Positions 1-5,390 of a stretch of 6,356 nucleotides of DNA are shown here, piece by piece. The stretch is from contig JAEYTN010000047.1 of assembly GCA_023433985.1 (NCBI GenBank), positions 1 to 6,356 of the forward strand, written 5' to 3'. Source of the stretch: Pseudomonadota bacterium (lineage in GTDB: Bacteria; Pseudomonadota; Alphaproteobacteria; Rhizobiales; Devosiaceae). Under the pieces are notes generated by a model. That model ran no database searches. It was not told where the DNA came from and saw nothing but the letters and a program-made list of their open reading frames with translations. The translations under genes and the position numbers were made by a program. The stretch's first letter is position 1. Each line of letters opens with the position of its first letter.

Positions 1-2
1 CC

Positions 3-851
3 GAGGGCCAGGCCTTCATCACTGAGCAGCGGGCCATGCTTGACCAGGCGGAAACCGTGCCGATGGCACCGGGCGAGCTGGTCATCGGCACCGTCTGCGG
101 CGGCTCCGACGGCACGTCCGGCATTACCGGCAACCCGGCGGCGGGACGGGCCTTCGACATGCTCGTCGAGGCCGGAGCCGCCTGCATCTTCGAGGAAACC
201 GGCGAACTGATCGGTTGCGAGCACATCATGGCCGACCGGGCGATTACCCCCGAGCTCGGCGGCGAACTCGAGGCCAGCGTCGCCAAGGCGGCCCGTTACT
301 ACGCCACCCTCGGCTACGGCTCCTTCGCCGCCGGCAATGCCGAGGGCGGCCTCTCCACCATCGAGGAGAAGTCGATGGGCGCCTACGCCAAGTCCGGCGC
401 CTCGCCGATCAGCGGGCTGATCAAGCCCGGCGACATCCCGCCGCGCGGCGGCCTCTACCTGCTCGACGTGGTGCCCGACGGCGAGGTGCGCTTCGGCTTC
501 CCCAACATCAACGACAATGCCGAGATAGCCGAGCTCATCGCCTGCGGCAGCCATGTCGTGCTGTTCGTCACCGGCCGCGGCTCGGTGGTGGGCTCGGCCA
601 TCTCGCCGGTGGTGAAGATCTGCGCCAACCCCGAAACCTACCGCCGCATGGAGGACGACATGGACGTCAATGCCGGCCGCATCCTCGATGGCGGCGCCAC
701 GCTCGACGAGGTCGGGAGCGAGATCCGCGACCTGGTGCTGGGGCTCGCCGCAGGCGGGCGGACCAAGTCCGAGGAGCTGGGGCACCAGGAGTTCATCCTC
801 ACCTACAAGAGCTTCACTCCCATCGGCCCCTCCTGCCTCCCGTCAGCGTGA
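3..851 (+). CDS. UxaA/GarD-family dehydratase, C-terminal catalytic domain (5' partial)
   Basis: The reading frame is open from the first bases of the window, so the true start lies upstream; an ATG at 36 is internal. The protein matches the C-terminal domain of the altronate dehydratase/galactarate dehydratase family (UxaA, GarD, and the sulfolactate lyase subunit SuyB). Seen directly: the Cys- and Gly-rich motif CGGSDGTSGITGNPAAG (about residues 32-48 counted from base 3), the stretch FEETGELIGCEHIMADRA, a GLSTIEEKSMGAYAKSG segment, and the family's characteristic C-terminus HQEFILTYKSFTPIGPSCLP. Family members remove water (or sulfite, in SuyB) from a sugar acid or hydroxy acid to give a 2-oxo acid, usually with a metal, in the cytoplasm. 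The small N-terminal SAF domain is not visible; it may lie upstream in the same gene or in a separate gene, as in split family members. The stop overlaps a possible GTG start of the RraA-family gene, implying one operon. The substrate cannot be read from this sequence. Confidence 0.9.
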   Translation, partial: EGQAFITEQRAMLDQAETVPMAPGELVIGTVCGGSDGTSGITGNPAAGRAFDMLVEAGAACIFEETGELIGCEHIMADRAITPELGGELEASVAKAARYYATLGYGSFAAGNAEGGLSTIEEKSMGAYAKSGASPISGLIKPGDIPPRGGLYLLDVVPDGEVRFGFPNINDNAEIAELIACGSHVVLFVTGRGSVVGSAISPVVKICANPETYRRMEDDMDVNAGRILDGGATLDEVGSEIRDLVLGLAAGGRTKSEELGHQEFILTYKSFTPIGPSCLPSA

Positions 852-856
852 CTGCG

Positions 857-1504
857 ATGACCGACGTCTCCGACCGCCTCGCTGCCTGCTATACCGGGGT
901 GGTGCATGACGTGATGCGAGCCATGGGGCTGAGCGCCTTCACCCTGCCCGCCGAGTTGCGCCCGATCCTGCCGGAGCGGGCAATGGCGGGCCCCGCCTTC
1001 ACCATCGAGGGCGAGGTCGTCCCGGGCGTGGACCCGCACCAGACTCTGCTGGCTTGGACCGGGCTGCTCTCGAAGGCGCCCGCCGGCTCGATCTGGGTCT
1101 CGCAGCCCAACGACCGCGTCGTCGCGCACATGGGCGAACTCTCGGCCGAGACGCTGAAGAACAAGGGCGTCCGCGGCTGCGTCACCGACGGCTTCATCCG
1201 CGACGTCAACCTCCTGCTGGCGATCGGCTTCCAGACGTGGTGCCGCGGCTTTACCCCGCGCGACATCGTCGGCCACTGGCTGCCCAGGGCCACCGAGGTC
1301 ACCGTCGCCATCGGCGATGTCAGCATCGCGCCCGGCGATTATCTGCTTGGCGACCGCGACGGCTTGCTGCGCATACCCCGCTCAGAGGTCGGCGCCGTCG
1401 TCGAACGCGCGGAGGCAGCCATGGCGACCGAGAGTCTGGTCCGCAGGGCGATCCTGGCAGGTACCGACCCCCGTGACGCCTACCTGAAATACGGAAAGTT
1501 CTAG
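857..1504 (+). CDS. RraA-family aldolase/decarboxylase
   Basis: A complete 215-residue protein of the RraA/HMG-CHA aldolase family, at that family's usual length. Seen directly: MGELSAETL (residues 92-100), GVRGCVTDGFIRD (104-116) and GDRDGLLRIP (165-174). In characterised HMG/CHA aldolases the Arg-Asp pair, here R115-D116, holds the substrate and the divalent metal; E. coli RraA, which only inhibits RNase E, lacks the Asp. Its presence argues for an enzyme that cleaves or decarboxylates a 2-oxo acid rather than an RNase regulator. Two starts are possible: ATG at 857, five bases after the upstream stop, or GTG at 848, whose last two bases are the first two of the upstream TGA, adding only three residues. 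Neither has a clear Shine-Dalgarno, which fits translation coupled to the upstream dehydratase. The pairing suggests successive steps in sugar-acid or hydroxy-acid breakdown. Substrate unknown; annotation as a methyltransferase (old dimethylmenaquinone methyltransferase label) should be avoided. Confidence 0.92.
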   Translation: MTDVSDRLAACYTGVVHDVMRAMGLSAFTLPAELRPILPERAMAGPAFTIEGEVVPGVDPHQTLLAWTGLLSKAPAGSIWVSQPNDRVVAHMGELSAETLKNKGVRGCVTDGFIRDVNLLLAIGFQTWCRGFTPRDIVGHWLPRATEVTVAIGDVSIAPGDYLLGDRDGLLRIPRSEVGAVVERAEAAMATESLVRRAILAGTDPRDAYLKYGKF

Positions 1505-1552
1505 GCCAGCCCGACCAGTACTGCCCGTTGTTGCCGGGAAGTTGAGGCTGGC
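1505..1552 (+). terminator. Imperfect hairpin directly after the RraA-family stop codon
   Basis: The arms GCCAGCC (1505-1511) and GGCTGGC (1546-1552) are perfectly complementary. Inside them a second stem pairs ACT/CCCG (1520-1522, 1524-1527) with CGGG/AGT (1535-1538, 1540-1542), leaving a 7-base loop and one mismatch. The position right at the operon end suits a terminator or 3'-end protecting structure. There is no following T-run, so it is not a classical intrinsic terminator, and this role is inferred. Confidence 0.35.
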
Positions 1553-1728
1553 GCCTTCCTGGTGCTCCGATGAGATGTGCACACGCCACGCTGGCTTCGG
1601 ACATGGGCTTCTCAAGCTGTTGAACGAAAGTTTACCACCTGCCTGTCGCCGCAGCGGCCCGGTTCTCGCGGCTGAGGCGCTGTGGCTGCACTTTCGGACC
1701 GGCTGCCCTCACTCGCCGTGCCGCATTG

Positions 1729-1752
1729 AAAACATAGTCATGACTGCATTTT
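1729..1752. promoter_or_regulatory. Palindromic candidate operator upstream of the LAL regulator
   Basis: A perfect 10-bp palindrome AGTCATGACT (1736-1745) is flanked symmetrically by AAAA (1729-1732) and TTTT (1749-1752), each three bases away, making a 24-bp interrupted dyad centred between 1740 and 1741. It ends 28 bases before the preferred ATG at 1781. LuxR-type helix-turn-helix proteins commonly bind dyads of about this size, so autoregulation is a reasonable inference. The half overlapping CATAG also shares AAACATAG with the leader downstream of the regulator (4475-4482). Confidence 0.4.
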
Positions 1753-1780
1753 GTCCAAAACGGACTGCTGGCGGCAAGCA

Positions 1781-4447
1781 ATGCGGAAGCTACTCGAACG
1801 TTCGGCGGCGCTCGATGTTTTGCGTGAAGCAAGCGAGCGGACGCTGGCGGGCCATGGTGGTACTGTGCTGATCGAGGGTGAGGCAGGGATCGGCAAGACC
1901 ACCCTGCTGCAGGCCTTCGCGGAGAGCCATGCCGGCGATTTCCACGTCTCCTGGGGTTGGTGCGAGGCGTTGTTCACGCCGCGGCCGCTCGGTCCGCTGC
2001 ATGACATCGCGCACTCGCTCGGGCCGGAGGTCGAGGCCCTGCTCGAGCAGTCGGTGTCGCCCGACCGGCTGTTTCCCGCCGTGCTCAACCAGTTGCAGGA
2101 CGACGATCGCCCGCAACTGCTGATCCTCGAAGACCTGCATTGGGCCGACAACGCCACGCTCGACCTGGTCAGATATCTCGGCCGCCGGATCGGGCTGCTG
2201 CCCGTGATGGTTGTGCTGACCGCGCGGAGCGACGAGATCGGCACCGATCATCAGCTGTCCTACGTGCTCGGCGACCTGCCGTCGGCGGCGGTGCGGCGCA
2301 TCAAGCTCGGACCGTTGTCGCCCGCCGCGGTGCTGGAACTGGCGCTCGAAGCGGGTCGCGCCAGCGACAGCCTCTACCGTGTGACGGCCGGCAATCCTTT
2401 CTTCGTGACGGAGCTGCTGGCGGCCGGATCGGAGGATGCGGGCGAGGTGCCGGACTCTATCCGCGACGCCGTCTGGTCGCGCCTGTCGCGGCTGACGCCG
2501 GGAGAACGCGACGTGCTCGAAATGATCAGCATCGTCCCCGGCACGTCCGAGCTGGGGCTGATCAAGGCACTGCTCGGCGACGGGGCCGAGACGCCGGTCG
2601 ACATGGCCGTCAGCCGCGGACTGCTTCGGCGCGACGAGCGCGGCGATATCTCGTTCCGGCACGAACTGGCGCGGCAGGCGACCCTCGACCGGCTGTCGGC
2701 GAGCCTGCAGCGCTCGCTCCACAGCAAGGTCGAGGCGGCGCTCGCCACCTTGCCCGGGCAGGACAGCATGCTGCACCTCGCGCGGCGCGTTCACCACGCT
2801 GCCGGCGCCGAGGACGGTGGCAAGGTGCTGGAGCTGGCGCCCCGCGCGGCCAACCGCGCCTCGCTGCTCGGCGCCCACCAGCAGGCCGCCTCGTTTCTCG
2901 CCACGGCGCTGCGTTACGCCGACGAGGCGGAACCCGAGCTGGCGGCGCAGCTGCACGAGAGCTGGGCCTACGAGGCGAGCCTCGGCCTCTACGACTACAA
3001 CGACATCATCAAGAGCCATCACCGGGCGATTGCCATCTGGCGCGAGCTGGGCAACAGCGCCAAGGTCAGCCTCAACTACCGGCTGCTGTCGCGGCTGCAC
3101 TGGCGGCGGGGCGAAGGCGACGAGGCGCGTAACTTCGCCGACCTCGCGGTCGATGAGGTGGAAGGCACCGGGCCCGGGCCTGATCTCGCCATGGCCTACA
3201 GCACGCGCTCGCAGCTCAACATGTTGCACTACCGGTTCGCCGAAGCCATCGAGTGGGGCTGGCGTGCCATCCGCCTGGCCGACGAACTCGGCGTGGTCGA
3301 GACGCGCGTCCACGCCCTCAACAATGTCGGCACCGCCATGCTGTTCGACGGGCAGCCGGGCGGACGAGAGGTGATGGAGGAAGGGCTGACGCTCGCGCTC
3401 GAGCACGGCTTCCACGACCACGCCGCCCGCGCCTACACGAACTTCGCCGAGTACGCGGTAGTCTACAAGGACTTCGAGCTGGCCGAGCGGCTGCTGGCCG
3501 AAGGCATCGCCTTCGCGGCCCGGCACGACCTCGATTCCTCCACCCAGTACCTGCTCGGGCGGCAGGCGCAGCTCAGGATGGAACAAGGCCGGCTGCGCGA
3601 GGCCGAAACGATTGCCCTGGGCGTGATCGGCATGGAGCGCCTGCCGGTGGTCATGCACCTGCCGGCGCTGACGGTGCTCGGCCGGGTGCAGATGCGGATG
3701 AACCAGCCCGAGGGGCAGCAGGCGCTTGAGCGGGCGCTGGCGGAGGGCCTGCCGACGGGCGAGCCGCAGCGCATCTTCCCCGTCCGCATTGCCCTCGTCG
3801 AGGCCGCCTGGCTGAAGCAGGACCTCGAGGCGGCGCACGCTCAACTGCGGGCGCTTACCGAGATCGAGCTCAGCGGGCTCAGGCAGTGGGACCTCGGCGA
3901 GCTGGCGGCCTGGTGGCGGCGTTGCGAGGTGCCGGAGCCCCTGCCGGTCAGGGTCGACAGGATACCCCCCGCCTGGGCGCTGGAATTCGAGGGCAGGCCG
4001 GCGGAGGCCGCTGCGGAGTGGACGCGGTTGGGACTACCCTACGAGGCGGGGATGGCGCTGCTGCAGGTCGAGGATACGGCGGCCACCGCGCTGCCGCAGG
4101 CCATGTCGATCTTCGACGGCATCGAAGCGCGGCAGGCGATGCTGCTGGCCCGCAGCCGGGCGCAACTGCTGGGCGTGGCGCAGGAGATGCCCCCGGTGAG
4201 GCGCGGCCCCTATGCGAGTTCGCGGCAGCATCCGATGGGGCTCACGGCCAGCGAGCAGCAGGTGCTGCGGCTGATCGCCGAGGGCCGGAGCAACAAGGAC
4301 ATCGCCCGACACCTGTCGCGTTCGCCGCGCACCATCGAGCATCAGGTTTCAGCCGTGCTCGGCAAGTTCAGCGCCACCAACCGGATCGAAGTGATGCTCC
4401 GCCTGCGGACGGAACCATGGCTCCTGACGTCCGTCGAGGATGCATAG
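1781..4447 (+). CDS. LAL-type transcriptional regulator (AAA ATPase, TPR-like, LuxR HTH)
   Basis: An 888-residue cytoplasmic DNA-binding regulator of the large ATP-binding LuxR (MalT-like) class, within that class's usual size. Seen directly: an N-terminal MRKLLERSAALDVL, typical of where these proteins begin; Walker A GEAGIGKT (33-40); Walker B LLILEDLHWAD (113-123); a long Ala/Leu/Glu-rich helical middle (about 360-800) consistent with degenerate TPR repeats; and a C-terminal LuxR helix-turn-helix (about 820-876) with LTASEQQVLRLIAEG, NKDIARHLSRSPRTIEHQV and the closing NRIEVMLRL. Family knowledge: ATP and an inducer bind the N-terminal and middle parts and trigger multimerisation and promoter activation. 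An in-frame TTG at 1751 would add ten residues, but it lies in the palindromic element, has no Shine-Dalgarno and precedes the normal family start, so ATG 1781 is preferred despite its own weak ribosome site (GGCAAG). Its neighbours suggest it controls the membrane protein/decarboxylase genes, the sugar-acid operon, or both. The inducer is unknown. Confidence 0.93.
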   Translation: MRKLLERSAALDVLREASERTLAGHGGTVLIEGEAGIGKTTLLQAFAESHAGDFHVSWGWCEALFTPRPLGPLHDIAHSLGPEVEALLEQSVSPDRLFPAVLNQLQDDDRPQLLILEDLHWADNATLDLVRYLGRRIGLLPVMVVLTARSDEIGTDHQLSYVLGDLPSAAVRRIKLGPLSPAAVLELALEAGRASDSLYRVTAGNPFFVTELLAAGSEDAGEVPDSIRDAVWSRLSRLTPGERDVLEMISIVPGTSELGLIKALLGDGAETPVDMAVSRGLLRRDERGDISFRHELARQATLDRLSASLQRSLHSKVEAALATLPGQDSMLHLARRVHHAAGAEDGGKVLELAPRAANRASLLGAHQQAASFLATALRYADEAEPELAAQLHESWAYEASLGLYDYNDIIKSHHRAIAIWRELGNSAKVSLNYRLLSRLHWRRGEGDEARNFADLAVDEVEGTGPGPDLAMAYSTRSQLNMLHYRFAEAIEWGWRAIRLADELGVVETRVHALNNVGTAMLFDGQPGGREVMEEGLTLALEHGFHDHAARAYTNFAEYAVVYKDFELAERLLAEGIAFAARHDLDSSTQYLLGRQAQLRMEQGRLREAETIALGVIGMERLPVVMHLPALTVLGRVQMRMNQPEGQQALERALAEGLPTGEPQRIFPVRIALVEAAWLKQDLEAAHAQLRALTEIELSGLRQWDLGELAAWWRRCEVPEPLPVRVDRIPPAWALEFEGRPAEAAAEWTRLGLPYEAGMALLQVEDTAATALPQAMSIFDGIEARQAMLLARSRAQLLGVAQEMPPVRRGPYASSRQHPMGLTASEQQVLRLIAEGRSNKDIARHLSRSPRTIEHQVSAVLGKFSATNRIEVMLRLRTEPWLLTSVEDA

Positions 4448-4485
4448 GTAGCCTCACCTATGCCCCGCCGCCCGAAACATAGGGG
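4442..4485. promoter_or_regulatory. CATAGG inverted repeat plus third copy (candidate operator)
   Basis: GCATAGGT (4442-4449) and ACCTATGC (4456-4463) form a perfect 8-bp inverted repeat with a 6-base spacer; the left arm contains the regulator's TAG stop. A third core, CATAGG, recurs at 4478-4483 inside AAACATAGGGG. The arrangement resembles a binding site for a dimeric regulator just upstream of the membrane protein and decarboxylase genes. A terminator role is less likely because there is no T-run after the repeat. Binding by the neighbouring LAL protein is inference. Confidence 0.45.
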
Positions 4486-4563
4486 CCATCCTTTAAATCG
4501 TGGGCGATCTCCCCGTACCGTCTAGGCGGCTCCACCGATTTGTCGGCTAGGGCAATGACTTAG

Positions 4564-4594
4564 CCTCCTCCTGCTCGATCTTGGAGCGAGGAGG
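4564..4594 (+). promoter_or_regulatory. Leader hairpin sequestering the Shine-Dalgarno of the membrane-protein gene
   Basis: CCTCCTC (4564-4570) is perfectly complementary to GAGGAGG (4588-4594), which contains the whole AGGAGG Shine-Dalgarno (4589-4594) five bases before the ATG at 4600. After a 2-base bulge (4571-4572) the stem continues with GCTC (4573-4576) pairing GAGC (4584-4587), closing a 7-base loop. That gives eleven Watson-Crick pairs, mostly G-C. In the folded state the ribosome site would be hidden, as in translational switches such as RNA thermometers, small cis-acting riboregulators or protein-operated leaders. The pairing is seen directly; the regulatory role is inferred. Confidence 0.55.
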
Positions 4595-4599
4595 AAATC

Positions 4600-5301
4600 A
4601 TGACGACTACCGGGAATGCCGCAACGCTGCGGGCCGTTCGGCCAGCAAACCGGCTGCTCGACGGACTGATGCTGCGGATGCGCGGCCCGGGGGGCTACTA
4701 CAATATCGGCAACGTGTTGGCGCTGGTGACTGGCCTCGGCCTGCAGGTCGCCCATGGTGTTGGCGCCGGGAGAAGCGGGATGGAGATCGTCTCCGGCTTT
4801 TTCGCCGGCAGCCCGCAGGCGGTGGCGTTCACGGTCGCCTCGGGCATCTTCATCTGCAGCGGTGAAGTGTACCATCGTGCCTTCAGGGACGGCACGCCGG
4901 ATCGCCGTCTGACCCGGATCGCGGACTTTCTTTCCGCCCTCGGTGCGGTGGCGATCACCGTCAGCCTGGTCTTTCTCGGGCAGGCGGTGCTGGCGCTGGT
5001 GGCGGGGACCCTTCTCGTCTCCGGCAAGCTGGGGAGCGCCATGTTCGGGGACGAGGCGATTGCGTCGCCGCTCTGGCCGGCACGCTGGCCCGACCCGTTC
5101 CGGCTGCTCGTGCTCTTCTCGCGTGTGCCGGCACTCATCGCCCCGACCCTCGATCTGCTGCACCAGCTGGCGCTCGGTTCTCCGCCGATCGCGCTGATCC
5201 AGCCGGCGGTCCTCATCGCCTGCCTTCTGCTCTGGGGTCGGGCCGACCTTCTCCTCCTGGGCTTCGGCCGGCGCCCGACAGCAGCCGCGCTGGCTGGCTG
5301 A
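4600..5301 (+). CDS. Uncharacterised multi-span membrane protein
   Basis: A 233-residue hydrophobic protein that I cannot assign to a named family. The start is well supported by AGGAGG five bases upstream. About 30 soluble N-terminal residues, rich in Arg, precede likely membrane segments near 36-54, 70-88, 107-123, 125-145, 166-188 and 197-213, suggesting five or six spans. Visible details include GGYYNIGNVLALVTGLGLQV (31-50), a charged SGEVYHRAFRDGTPDRR loop (87-103) between spans, and RWPDPFR (162-168) before the fifth. No signal peptide, no ATP-binding or catalytic motif, and no recognised transporter signature is visible. It precedes the PLP decarboxylase by 89 bases on the same strand, so the two are probably co-transcribed; a role in moving the amine product or its amino acid precursor, or in assembling the membrane-linked end product, is possible but only inferred from position. 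Its translation may be gated by the leader hairpin. Confidence 0.8.
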   Translation: MTTTGNAATLRAVRPANRLLDGLMLRMRGPGGYYNIGNVLALVTGLGLQVAHGVGAGRSGMEIVSGFFAGSPQAVAFTVASGIFICSGEVYHRAFRDGTPDRRLTRIADFLSALGAVAITVSLVFLGQAVLALVAGTLLVSGKLGSAMFGDEAIASPLWPARWPDPFRLLVLFSRVPALIAPTLDLLHQLALGSPPIALIQPAVLIACLLLWGRADLLLLGFGRRPTAAALAG

Positions 5302-5379
5302 GCACTTCCCATCCCCCTGCAACAGCAGCCGACGTCCATCGGGCGCCGGCCGCCGACGATCCCCTTCATCTTCAGCATC

Positions 5380-5384
5380 AGGAG
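5380..5384 (+). promoter_or_regulatory. Shine-Dalgarno of the decarboxylase gene
   Basis: AGGAG lies six bases before the ATG at 5391 and fixes that start. The 89-base gap before this ATG shows no clear promoter or terminator, consistent with co-transcription with the membrane-protein gene. Confidence 0.7.
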
Positions 5385-5390
5385 CTCACC

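Larger units (their letters stand above)
1505..1780. other. Intergenic region upstream of the LAL regulator
   Basis: This 276-base stretch holds the post-operon hairpin at its left end and a palindromic, A/T-richer element at its right end (1729-1752). Between them I see no credible gene. The open frames that cross it lack a ribosome binding site and run out of frame into the regulator. I find no convincing sigma-70 -35/-10 pair: TTGAAA at 1726-1731 resembles a -35 box but has no recognisable -10 at the right distance. The regulator's promoter probably lies here, but I cannot place it. Confidence 0.5.

Noticed and set aside
215..850. N-terminal extension of the RraA frame back to 215
   Set aside because: The extension lies in the wrong frame of the dehydratase, is an Arg-rich low-quality translation, and the RraA family begins at about 857.
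1751..1780. TTG start for the LAL regulator
   Set aside because: There is no Shine-Dalgarno, it overlaps the palindromic element, and LAL proteins typically begin close to the LLER motif, which fits the ATG at 1781.
1542..1871. 109-residue Cys-containing open frame spanning the intergenic region into the regulator
   Set aside because: It starts with TTG, lacks a Shine-Dalgarno and overlaps the 5' end of the regulator in another frame. No motif pattern is formed by its cysteines.
1790..3844. 684-residue open frame on the minus strand opposite the LAL regulator
   Set aside because: It is antisense to a gene with clear Walker and helix-turn-helix motifs. The translation is Arg/Gln/Ala-rich, matches no family I recognise and is the expected by-product of G/C-ending codons in the real gene.
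4545..4565. GGCTA/TAGCC 5-bp inverted repeat and the repeated TAGCCTC in the leader
   Set aside because: The arms are too short to distinguish from chance, and the right arm overlaps the stronger Shine-Dalgarno hairpin.
5328..5358. Two direct copies of GCCGACG and a GC-rich GGCGCCGGCCGCC block between the membrane-protein and decarboxylase genes
   Set aside because: The repeat is only seven bases in GC-rich DNA, and the block does not form a convincing stem or terminator.
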